Shown here one piece after another: positions 27,296 through 39,700 of a stretch of 64,000 bases of DNA. Source of the stretch: Beaufortia kweichowensis (Eukaryota; Chordata; Actinopteri; Cypriniformes; Gastromyzontidae); the NCBI GenBank assembly GCA_019155185.1, contig CM032813.1:5501001-5565000 (forward strand). Reading direction: 5' to 3'. The notes under the pieces are model-generated. The model did no database searches. It worked only from the letters and a program-made list of their open reading frames with translations, and was not told where the DNA came from. Position numbers and translations under genes: made by a program. Positions within the stretch are counted from its first letter, which is position 1, and each line of letters opens with the position of its first letter.

Positions 27296-27764
27296 ATTCT
27301 TTCTGCGTATAACTACTTGGACTCCTCACAGCTTCTTCCCAGCAAAAACACGCACAATGTTATTTCTTTTGGGAAATTTAGCTCATCTGTGTGGGAGCTA
27401 TTATACATCAAGATATTACGCTAAGAATTTTTATACAGTTTATTTCAGTAACGCAGTTACTCTGTGTAATGTAATCACAAGACACATAAAAATGCAGTGA
27501 AATTTGAATAGTTACATGTTTGTGCACATTATAGTATACCAATAAATACTTTCAAGGCGGGTGTTACATTTATTTACTGTTGTCAGAATTCTGGGAACTG
27601 TGCTATTTCTATGACCAATGCAATTTAGTGGACCGCTAAACCTTTGTTGCATATAAAAGGATGGATTAGAGGTGGTATTTGACTCACCTATACATTTACA
27701 CAGTTCTGACATTTATGCATCTTACACCATTCTTAGTGTTTTGTGTATATATATATGTCATACC

Positions 27765-27770
27765 AATAAA
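27765..27770 (+). terminator. nfs1 polyadenylation signal
   Basis: AATAAA about 470 bases after the stop; another AATAAA at 27541-27546 is an alternative. Confidence 0.5.
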
Positions 27771-28904
27771 CATTGAACCAACTGTTATTTTGTGTCCATT
27801 GTATATGTTGCTGTTAACCTTTTACTGCATAGCAAAAGAAGTAAACTCATAGAATTAATCTTTTTTTATTTCAGACAGTTTTCACTGACAAATGGTTGGA
27901 CAAAAACACAAGGCAAAATGAGCTTTAGAAAACGGCTTTCAACAGAAAACTCATACACAAAAACACAGAGGCCAATTTATACATAACTACAAAAAGGCAT
28001 CGACAGAAGCTTTGTACACATCTTTTATACAATTATCTAATTTTCATATATACAATAAAAATGAACTATATACACAACACCTTTTTAAGAATTTTTCAAA
28101 GCAAAAAAATAGACAACACATCTGATAATGATGTACACTTACAATAACAGGGCAGATCATTGTAAAAATGCAGATTTGACTGTCATCTTCAGTGGACAGT
28201 TTTTCAATTGTTACATACTACACATACAGTAGCACACAAGTGGTATCCTAAAAGGTACAAGTCCCCCTTCATTTCTTTAATTCTCTCCACCAACTCAATT
28301 TCTCTTTAGATACTTCGACAGGTTAACAGCACCAGTAGGATCACATCCTACAGCATTATCTCAGGGGCAATACTCTGTAGAACTTACAGATAACATTTAA
28401 ACACATCTTAAGAAAATACAATCATTTAAACTTTCAGCAAGAGCCAATTTATTTCACACATACACAAGTGCTGGTTCTTGAGTTTACCCTGATGTCCAGC
28501 AGCCCAGAAGCTTTTTTTGGGCTTTTTTATTTCCTGAAAATACAATTTTCCAGCTAGTGCTCTATAGTCAAGGGAGCCGGTTATAAAAGTGACATGCTAC
28601 CATGTTTTAAAACCTAATAATAATTGGAAACGTGTCCAAACCTGGACAACTTTGTAGTGCACAAGATATTTAAGCGTTAATCATGGCACGTGCATCATAA
28701 AACTGTAATAAAAATATACAATATAAGGATTGGTTTTAAATAGACGTAGGTGAAAATGAACAAACACAACATATTTTTTTTTTCATAAAACTTTTTTGAC
28801 TGTCACTGGGTCTTTGTATTAGAGTTCTACGGAAGCCCTGAATGGCATCTTAAAAGAAATCATGATGAAGAAAAAAAGTGTCCTTATATTCCTTCGTGGA
28901 GCCT
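27771..28904 (-). other. Convergent 3' region between nfs1 and dvl1
   Basis: No open frame here looks coding. On the - strand several AATAAA signals (TTTATT on +, for example 28448-28453 and near 27866) could end a long dvl1 3' UTR, which would then run through the low-complexity block next to it. This is inference, because nearer signals also exist around 30365. Confidence 0.35.
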
Positions 28905-30155
28905 AATTCCTAAAGATTTTCTTCTCTTTTTCTTCTGCAAATTTTTTTCTTCTTCAAAAAAAATTGTTCCTTTAAAAAATTCATCTTCAATATATATATA
29001 AATAAAACTAAATAAGATAAAACCTCTACTTTTAAAGTTTTGAATTTTCTATTTTGAAGTTTTTTTATTTCCAAAATTTTTTTCTCATCTTCAAAACATT
29101 TTTGTTTCCTCTTCAAAAAAGTTTTTTCCATCTTTAAAAAATTTTTTTCCCATCTTCAAAAATTTTTTTCCATCTTCAAAAAAAATTATTTTTCCTCTTC
29201 AAAAAAGTTTTTTTTCATCTCCATAAAATGTTTGTTCATTTTCCGAAAAATTTGTTTTGAAGATGAAACAAATATATTTTTAAAGAGGAATTTCTTTTTT
29301 AAATGAATAAAAATGTTGGAGACTAAAAACAATTTTTTTAAAGACAAAACAACCATTTTTTGAAGCAACATTTAAAAAAAAAACAAGAGGAAAAAAACTT
29401 TTTGGAAGAGCAAAAAAAACCTTTTTTGAAAAAAAAAACAAAACTTTTTTATAAATAACAAAATAACATTTATTTCAAGATGAAAAATACATTTTTGGAA
29501 ATGAGAAAAAAACTTTTTTTGAAGATGAAAAAAAATTAAAGATGACATTTTTTTTTGAAGAGGATTTTTTCTGAAGATGAAAAAAAAATTTTGAAGATAA
29601 AAACTTTTTAAGAGGAAAATACATTTTTACAAGAGAAATACAAGAGAAAAAGTTCTGAAGATAAAAATAAAATAACATTTTTTGTAGAGTGTAAATGTGA
29701 TTCTAAATCACTCCTAATGTAATAGCAACACATAAAAATGCAAACAAAAATTTTGAAGATAAACAATTTTGAAGAAAAAATATTTTTTTGAATGAAAAAA
29801 AAAGAATCTTTGGAGATGAAAAAAAAGAAAAAGAAAGACAGAACAAAAATATTTTGAGTAGAATAAAATAAAATTTTTTAAAGATGAAGACAAAAAAATT
29901 GAAGACAGAACATTTTTTGAAGAGGAAAAAAAATTGGAAGATGAAAAAACATTATTGTAAAGATGAATTTTTTTTTTAGAGGAAATAATGTTAAACATAA
30001 AAACTTTATTTTTTTGAAGAGCAAAAAACTTTATTGTGAAGATGAAAAAACTTATTTTGAAGTTGAAAAAAAAACTTTTTGAAGATGGAATTTTTAAAAG
30101 ATAAAAACAAAAAATTTTGCAGATGAAAAAAATTTTTGAAGAGGAAAAATAGAAG
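28905..30155. repeat. Low-complexity GAAGATGAAAA/TTTTCATCTTC block with an orientation switch
   Basis: About 1.25 kb is built from degenerate units of roughly 15-25 bases. From 28905 to about 29230 the units read catcttcaaaaaattttttt; from about 29255 to 30155 they read the complement, ttttttgaagatgaaaaaa. The two parts are imperfect inverted repeats of one another. Long open frames inside it (up to 202 codons on the - strand) encode only Phe/Lys/Ser-rich low-complexity sequence and are not genes. Confidence 0.85.
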
Positions 30156-30787
30156 AAAATCGTTATGACTTGGGCTCCAGGAAGAAATATAAGGACAATT
30201 TGTTTCTTCACCATGAATTGTTTTACCTTGCAGTTCAGGGCTTTCATAGAGTTTAGTAGCCAAGCTGATTGTAGAGCTTTGATCATCTGATTGTCTTTAC
30301 TTTTAAATAGGTGCTGTGGCAATAGTAACCTTTACAAGCAAATCAGAGATTAAAATGTGGCTGCTGGTGTGCTATTTTATTGCTAAAAAATAGATAATAC
30401 TGGTAGGTAAAAAGCTGGAATGACTCAAATACATTTAACTTGCAAACCCTTGCAAATAATTTGACTGCTGTAAATATTCTGCATGTAGGTTTTGGTTCAT
30501 TCTGTGACAAACATTTGGTGCTACAACAAGTCTTTGTTCCCTTTTTGTTGCCATACTTTCTGCTCAACACTTGATTATCTTACCACAAATGTCCACAATC
30601 CTAAACCTTTCAAATAGTCAACTTGTGACTACAGTATGGCCACATGTAATGCTGTTGGTGAAAACATAATTCTTTATGGCCTAGGCTTTATATTCAAATA
30701 CACCTCAAGGCTACAGAGGTGCTGCATGAGGTTACGGAATGAATTTCAGTGTACTGCTATTTATTGTGTTCTGATATCATTACACAA

Positions 30788-33700
30788 TCACATTATATCC
30801 ACAAAGAACTCACAAGGGTTGCCCATGGCATGCTGGAAGGACTGGCGACTGGCGGTAAGTTCAGGTGGAATGGTCCCCAGCTCCCTGACTGGTGGAGCCC
30901 CTGGAGGACAACTGTTGATAGCGCCTTTAGGGGTCAATCTGGCCAGACTGTAGGGAGGAGGCAGGCCTGGGGGTCCATAAGAGGAAGCGTGGCTGCGTTC
31001 ACTGAGTGCACAAGATGTGTGGCCATATTTGGAAAAGGAAGCATGGCTGTAGGAAAAGGATGTACGGCTATGTTGGGAGGGGACCCGGGAATGAGTGTGG
31101 GTGTGTCCGGAGTGGCCGTGGCTGTGAGATGATAGTGCATGGCTACGGTGACTCAGCTGGCTACCTGATCGTTCACACTGCCTTCCACTTACTCGATTGG
31201 CTGATTCTGATTCACTGCCGCCACTGCCAGTTGACTTGCGGTCTTTTTCTCTTGGCACGAGCCGCAGGGTCCTCCCAACACTGGGGTTGGAACTACTGCT
31301 TCGACTTCCTGAAAAAGATATAAGATGAGCTTTAACATACATATACTGAAAACAACCAACAAGCAAATACTTAAACCTAATCTATTTCAGGCTTAAATAT
31401 TTACACGAAAGTTTTTTTTACAGTTATACTACTAAAACAATTTTTACAAGAACTACAGTACAGCATGTTTTCAAGCACAAGGTGAAAACATTCTTCCGTG
31501 CACCGATGCACAATGGACAATGGAACTTGAATGCAATTAATCTTGAAAACGACTTCCGCTATCTTTTTATGTTGAAGTCAAAGGCCGTGTACAGTCAAAC
31601 TCTATAATAACTCATCTGTCACTTAGTGGAAATAATAAATTAGGCCTACGCCAACATGAGCAGATTGCACAACATTTTTGAAAACCAAGAACAATACTAC
31701 ACAAGACAAAAGAAAATATACAACCCAGACTGAATACAGGTTCACACGGAACAAGAATCAACATGGTTGTTTGTGTTGTAAATTATTGTGTAATCAAGAG
31801 CATTAATCCATTAAAATTCAAGGAATTTTCCCCTAAAAAACTATTTAAACACTACAAAGACAAGTGACATGAAAATACTTCTATCTAGACTACAAAATGT
31901 ATGTTTTCATCTTTAGTCAGGTTTACATATTCAGCAAGTTAATAATTCTCTAAAGTGTTGGAAATGTGCAGTTCATTGTAATATTAATAATTTAATATTA
32001 ATATGTCAATATTCAATTTTAAGAAAAACTAAGCTAATCAGTGCAGTACACTTTGACCTGAAATGTAACTCCATGCCCATAGGTTTGCAGTGAATGAAAC
32101 CCTTCCCTTTCCCCTTCAGTAATCCGCTCCTTGGGTATACTTCTCTATCAGGACACAAATGAACTCAGGTGTTTCAAAGAGCATGATAAATGAGTGACAA
32201 TACAAGAGCTAATGAAATACAACATTAAAAACAGACGCCATGACAAGCCACATGACAATAATGCAAATGAGATGATGAGGTGCTCCATCAAAAATTTAAA
32301 AACTGCCTTTACAAAACAAAAGCCACTAAAACCACTAGTCGTTTAACTAAACTTCTTAATACATTGTTTTTGCTGTGTGCATTACCAGTCTAACACATGA
32401 CCAACCAAAACATGCTGATAAATACAAGACAATAGGCGAGGCAGCAGGACAAATCCAGCAACGAAAGGAGGGAGGCATGACCATACAGGGAAAGAGAGAG
32501 AGAGAGTTAAAGTGAGGCTGCCTTACCGGACACCCCAGCGTTGAGAAAACCTCCTCCTTCAGTCTGTCATTGCCCAGCAAAAATGACAGGAAACAACTGT
32601 TACACAAAGCCGTGTGTCTGTCTGAGAACCCGTGCACCACATCAACAACTACCTGCTCATTTCAAATAAAATCTTATATGTGCTCATATAAGATATTTAT
32701 TTACATGTGTTGATGATATGTCAGAATCAAAGCCAATCATGTGTATTGTGAAATGTTGGTAATTTTGAAACCACAGAAAACATTTATATATCATAACACA
32801 TTTTTAAATCTATTCATTTAAATTAAAAATCATTTTAAATAATGGCATGCAGCCTACAAGGTGTTATATTAATATATTTAAAATAAATATAGTATAAAAA
32901 AAGTAAGAGGGCAATCTATTAGACGGCAATAACGCTGTGTAATACACAGACTCCTGATGACACAAAAATACAATTACTTTAATCCTGCCCATTTATATTC
33001 ACTTTATATTCAAACCAACCACTTCCCTTAAGAGACTGTCAAAACCCTTGCTCTATTTGACTGTTTTATAGGTCTATCCAGATGCTTCAGTCAACAAACC
33101 ACACAACGCATGTGAATCTTCACTCCCTACACACATGCCTCTAAACTTCTAATTCAATCAGACAGGCTGTGGTATTTTCTTCCAGATAGCTGAACTGAGC
33201 AACTTATTTCCCAAAGAATGCATGTTATGTACGAAATGAACGAATGATGAAGCATTCACATAAAGCAGAAGTGCAGATGAAGATTGGCATGTTTGTGCAG
33301 TGTTTTAGAATTCAAAGCACAGAGCAATAAAGAATGAGACAAATGCACTGCAGGTGAATCGTGAAATGAGCTGCTGTCACGACATGTAAATTAATTTATG
33401 AAAATGTAGCTGGGAGATACCTAAAAGGGTTTGCCCTCCACAAACTCTGTTCACAATATTCAAGGACAACTTTTTAGCTGAGATTGTATTTCAAAAGAAT
33501 TTATCGTAAATGTATTAGTGTAAATAATGTTAGAAATGACTTACCCTCACTGTGCTGGCTTCCTGCACTGCCACTGTGGAAACTGTGACAGGGGTCTGAA
33601 TATCCTGGTGGAAAACCAGAAGGCGCTGTGGAGAAGGGTGGATAGGGGAAAGGTTGGCCGCCCATGGGCCATGGGTTAGTAGATGGAGGTGGGAGAGGGG

Positions 33701-36700
33701 CCAAGGTGTCCTGCTCTGAACCACCACCACTTGAACCTTCATTCAGGTTTAGTGTAGCCATATCTTTAAAAAAGACAATACAAAATTTTGAGACAGTATA
33801 GATACAGTAATCATATATAACAACTGCATAAAATCTATAAAAAAATATAGCCAATGTAGTTGTACTTTGGCACAGATCTCCAAACGTGTAGTAGCACTGT
33901 TCAGAGAAGGTGATTTTGTTGACGGTGTGTCTGAGATAACCGTGCTTCAGCAGGCTGCTGGCATATTTTCTGGCATCCCGCCGATCTTTAAAACCTTCGA
34001 CCTGCGAGTACAGCCAGTCCACTACATCACCTCCTGTAACGCACAAGATACACAAAACATACACACCAAATAAACTAAACAATGCCCAAAATATTATATT
34101 TTAGTATTGTATTATATTTAAAAACCAAACAATCTTGATGAGCTAGATGATTATCTTTCTAGTTCATAATTTAAAAAAGCATTTTGACTGAGGAAAGACA
34201 CAGAATTGTCTCACCTATAACAGCATTAGCAATAGTAATCTTCAACCACATTCTGTCCCGTATTTCTAGCCCTGAGTCTGGAAGCCGCATCACTTTGACA
34301 ATTGTGGCCATATCTGTCTTTCCCACTGTAAGAGGGAGATCATCAAACTCTGTGAGGAGCACAAAGACAACAGGAGGATTAGAGCAATGCCTTGAGACAA
34401 AGTAGGTTGGAGTTACCTGTCAGAAAGAGGACTGTACCATTTTGTGGGTAAGATCCTGTAAGTGCAGTAGTGTGGGAAATCCAAGCTGCCGGGTCAATGG
34501 GCCTAACTGGTTCAGCTTAAAAAAAAAAAAAGACAGAAAGCAGAACAATAAACATTGTGTTTGTGTGTATTTACCTTTGCAACAGACACACTCACCTCTG
34601 GGTATAGTAAAGTAACTGCGAGGGGAAGGGTCCCAACATTTGGCAACAGTGAGACTGATGGGGCTATTAAAGACAAGCATTTTCATTGGATAAATATACA
34701 ACATGTTTTGTCCATATCTATACTATACATGTTTCTCCTGTTTATTCTTACCCATTCTTTGAGACGATCTCTCTGAGGATCCTTACAGCGTCATCATTGC
34801 TCATGTTTTCAAAGTTCACATCGTTTACCTGCAAATCAAAATTTCGGCACAAAATCAGACCCTTTGGCACTATCTTTCATTCACACAGTCTTATCTGACT
34901 TAAATAACTGTTACAAGCCCCTGTAGGGTATTTATATCAGGGCTGGTACATCAAGTAAAAACAGTAAAAAAAGACATGTAATTCTACGATTTAGATAAAC
35001 CTGACAAGACACGGCCCCTCAAACTGATAAGTATCCACAGGGGGATAAACGCTGAAATATATAACAAACCCAAGTTAAAAGACTTTTATGGTAATGGTCT
35101 AGATTATCACCTATACAGAATCAGTCTAATCCACATCCATTACTATAATCTGCCAAAACATCAGGATTAGTCACTGCTGGAGGCAGAGACAATCTCTAAT
35201 GCCAAAGTGAACAAACGACAGATTTCATTCTAAAATATTAATGTAAACACAAGCCTCAAGATTTAAACACTTTATCACGGTTAAATTGAAAATAAAAGAG
35301 TTTAAAAGGAGCAAGTCGACTAAAAATAAAAATTCGACTCACTTGCAGCAGCATGTCTCCTGGCTCTATCCTTCCATCCGCCGCCACAGCTCCTCCCTTC
35401 ATGATAGAGCCGATGTAAATGCCACCATCTCCTCGATCATTACTCTGGCCCACGATACTGATGCCAAGAAAGTTATACTTCTCTGTGGAAAAAGAAAAGA
35501 GAGGAAGGAACATGAGATTTGTGATGAATGTAGGGAATATATACTGTATGTGCTTCTGTGACAGGCTGATCTTACCCATGTTGAGGGTTACGGTGATGAT
35601 GTTGAGGCTCATGGTTGAATCAGTGATACTGCTGAAGGAAGAGGACTGTAAGAGTAAAAGTGACGGGGTTATACGGGATCAAGAAACTGCACTGAAACAG
35701 AATGTTACAGTCATATATACACACATGCAAGTCTCACCCGGTCGATTTTTGCCACTTTGTGTCGCCGGCGTCTGCGTTTGTGTCTCTTCATTAATTGAAA
35801 TGAGGAACTCTGCCCTGTGGAACTGCTTAGTCTGTAAGAGACAATACAAACTGCGTTATTATTTTAAAAGTAGTTTGAGATAATTATAAGTCTTTTGACC
35901 ATTCAGTCCTGACCTGCTGGCATTCTCATCCTCCTCGCTGTCGATAAAGGAGCTTGACTCCAGCTCACTGCTCATCATGGATGCGCTGTCACACCCCATG
36001 GCTGTGTCCTTAACCGCCCGTTCAGCTTTAGCGTGTCCGTTCACACGCGGGACTGAGGATGACAACTTTATCAAGGTCTTGTACACTAAACATTTTAGGT
36101 CCAAATATGTATTCATGGCTTGATCACACCTTGAGTGACAAACAGGTGTGTTTTTTAAGGAGCTGAAACACATACATTGTTTTGGGCGGGGATGTGGCTC
36201 AGGGTGGCATCTGATTGGCTGGAAGGCTTTGGTGAGGCGGTTGCATCTCAAAGTGCCCAGCTTTGTGTATTGCCTCTGATGAAAGCCGAAACAGTCCAGA
36301 AGAGCTGGGCTGGCCACCCTTCTTTCACTGGGCTGATATGACTCTCTCATTTTGTCTACTGGATAGGCTCACATATGTGCCTTTTGATTTTTAATGTTAG
36401 AGAACAAGCACCAGTCTCCACGAAATCTGTACAGGTTTGGTTGATAAAAGACTAAAGGCTTAAAAACTAATGAGGGTGAAAGAATAAGAGAAAGAGAGAT
36501 GGAAAATGCACAAGATTTCTTAAAATTGGTATTGCAAAATAAAATTACCATATAATTTATAATCTATGCTCTCTCAATTTTCTATTAAAAAGCATTATTT
36601 AAAATTTCTATTAAAAAGCACAAGCTACAGAAGGCGAGAACAATAGATGACGATACAGCTTAATGTACATGCAGTCATTAAGGAAACCAGACAATCCATT

Positions 36701-39700
36701 ATAGGCCCATGTATGACTTTTACCAATAAAAAGGAAACAGTAGATAATACATCATCTATACTTGTATAAGCAGCCAATTTCAACCTATAGCCTAAGGATA
36801 TATCGCATGTTTAGAAAGATAATTTAACAATACATCATTCAGGTGACATGTAAAGCCATAGAAGGTTAGGTTACAATATCATATGGGCAATTTCAAGCAA
36901 ACCTCAACTTTTTGAAAAAAAAAATGTTTTTCAGCATACTGATAGCACAGATGTCAATATTTGTTTTTTTAAATACCCATGTGAGGTCTCTATTAACGTT
37001 TTTAAAGCATTTTTTATATATAAAGCATAATTTTACATATACATAATCAGAATTGTTTCTGATTTGTGCATTTTAATTTACACAAATCCTACAAACTATT
37101 TTGTATCTCAAAACGTGTGCTCATTTTTGTCACATCCATAATGCATGTAACCTATAAAGTATATATATTTATATATGATTAAGACTTTAACAACAGGGTT
37201 TAGTAAAATATAAACAGATGATTCAAAATATTGGTAATAAATACCTTCTGTGAGAATTAATAAATCATGGTTTGATTCAAGTCACATCCATGACGCTGGA
37301 ATTGCCCATATATCACAATATTAAATTAGTAATGCATCATGAGAACCTTTTAATTTCACATCTGCAAAAACACAGAGCGCTTTTGTCAATCAGTGTTACT
37401 GTTAAAAACTTCCAGCTGTCCATTAACAAGCAGAACTGTCAAATACAACTTTGCATTTAGCTCAATGCCACACAATTCCTTTCAAAATGTTGACTTCAAA
37501 ATTTCAGTTAATTCCCCATAACAACTGTCTGCTGTAAACACTAGTTATCAATTGTTTGTCTTCAATTATGGGAAAAGAAAATATCGTAGTGTTTTTCACT
37601 GCCTAAAATGCACACTTATGATATGACGAATAAATCCCAGCTAAATGAACATTACGGCAAAACGACAAAATACCGACAAAAATAAACACATCAAAAAGGA
37701 TTTTCTAGAGGATTTAATTTGTGATGTAAATTCACCTTACCTTAACACGATAACGGATGAACGTGAGAAGAACATGAGCGGCTGTGCGCACAAATACACT
37801 ACACAGAGAACTGGATCCCCCACGGGAGCGCGCGGTGTGTGTGGATTTATTACCCGCCCCTTCTGCTCGCGCTCCAGCCCCTCACCCGTTGCCATTCATC
37901 ACTACCGCTGCGCGCGAACAATGAACACGCGCCTTGATTTTTACATTCGCGTAACACCCAGGCAACGATCATCATTTGCATAATAATTTACACGCAACAT
38001 TTGCCAGCAGCTAAATAATGGATATTGGCTGTTTGCAAATGTTCTGCTAGGTGACAAAGGCAATTTTAAAGGATCGTTTCAAAACTGCGTAATGCGTAGA
38101 TGCTAAAAATATAGTCTATGATCAAATATAAATATTTGTATTAGTTTGCATTTCACCTAGACTGGTTGTTATTCTTGACTATTCCCAGAAGAAATAAGCC
38201 ATGTGCAGTATAACTAATATTTGTCTCTTCTTTCTGTGCTATTATTACTTTAAGTGAGCACTGCACTGTCACTGACAGCATTGTTTCCAGACTGCCACCT
38301 CATTAAGCCACAACTGATTAATGATCAGCGGGAACTAATGGGCCAACAGAGGAGAGCCTGTACTACTGCCAAAAACACACTCATACATTACTGTGTGTGT
38401 GTGTGAGAGAGAGAGAACATTTGTTTTGTTAGGAAGAGGAGGAAGAGACAGGAAGGTTGTGTAAATCTCCAGTGTAAACATCTGTTTTTGTAAATACAAC
38501 ATTTATAAATTGCTCAATGTAAATAAGTTTGGCTTTTTTGCAGTTTGTGTATTGTACCAGCAATTAAATTATAAAATTGTGAACAAAGAAAAACATTAAA
38601 TAAGAGAGTCTAGTTAATGGTATTGAAGGGAAGAGATTGTATGTATGATTTTGCATATTACCAGAGATTAAAAAAAAAAGTGTCACAAGATTTTGCATAG
38701 ATTTAGTGGCTTTAAGACTTACTAAAAAATAAACAGAACAAAGAGCTGACTGATCAAATGTACAGCAGGTGCATTCTGGTCACACATTTTCTTCATCTTC
38801 AGTCTCAATTTACTCTGAAAATCAATGACACCTTATAGCCAAACCAGAAATAATCACACATACAAATGTGCAAATATATTCAAAGCCGTTGACACAAATA
38901 TACACATACACAGAAATGGGAATAGATTGTCAAGCAAGTGACACACACACATATACAAACAAAAACACAGATGGATGCCACCTAATATAGGTCTCGGTGT
39001 GAAAGATTAAAAAAGCAAACCAATCGGACAAATAACCCGCATGTAATTAATAGACGCTAAACATATTTGTCATACATAGGGTGGGATCAAGCCATGATTA
39101 CATTTTGTGTAAGATGCAATATATATATATATAATTCCATCTCTGTAAAGGAACACTCACATTCATCCCTCCTCCGTCTGGTCTTTTCACGCTCACGCTC
39201 TCGACGGTGGCGGAGAATCGACTCGCTTCCAGTCTCAGTGTCCATCCCATCTCTGCTGTTCACTGCATTAGCACTGTGTGACATAAGGAGACATGTGGTC
39301 AGCTTTTATATGTATATTATATATACGATTTTGCTTCCGGACACAAAATATGTAGGTGATGTACGTTGACTGGAAGGTGACATTTTAGCCTTAATGAGAA
39401 ATGAAAGAAAGAGAGCGAGAGGAGAAAACAAAAGTGAGTGAATAATGATGCACAGAGGTGTTTTATCACAAAAGATCATTTCTGAATTACACCCCTGGGG
39501 AAGTCTTAGGTGTGTGTGTTTTTGTGCAAGCATGAACATCTAAATGTGACCTCTGCAAAAACCTGAGCAAGGTGAAAAATTGATTCTGCCTTTGCTAAGA
39601 AAGACTACAAGCCCCCAACCAACCACCTATGTTCCATCAATAACAACACAGAAAACAAAACCACACCAGTTTCAAAAAATATGTCTAGCATGTGTCATCA

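Noticed and set aside
29714..30322. 202-codon frame on the - strand
   Set aside because: It translates the low-complexity block into Phe/Lys/Ser/Ile strings; length comes from biased composition, not from a gene.
30749..31323. Overlapping + strand frames of 105-127 codons
   Set aside because: They are antisense shadows of the conserved last dvl1 exon.
33867..34073. 68-codon + strand frame
   Set aside because: Antisense to the dvl1 DEP-domain exon.
38396..38420. Short GT/GA run as a possible regulatory element
   Set aside because: An ordinary small microsatellite with nothing else to support a function.
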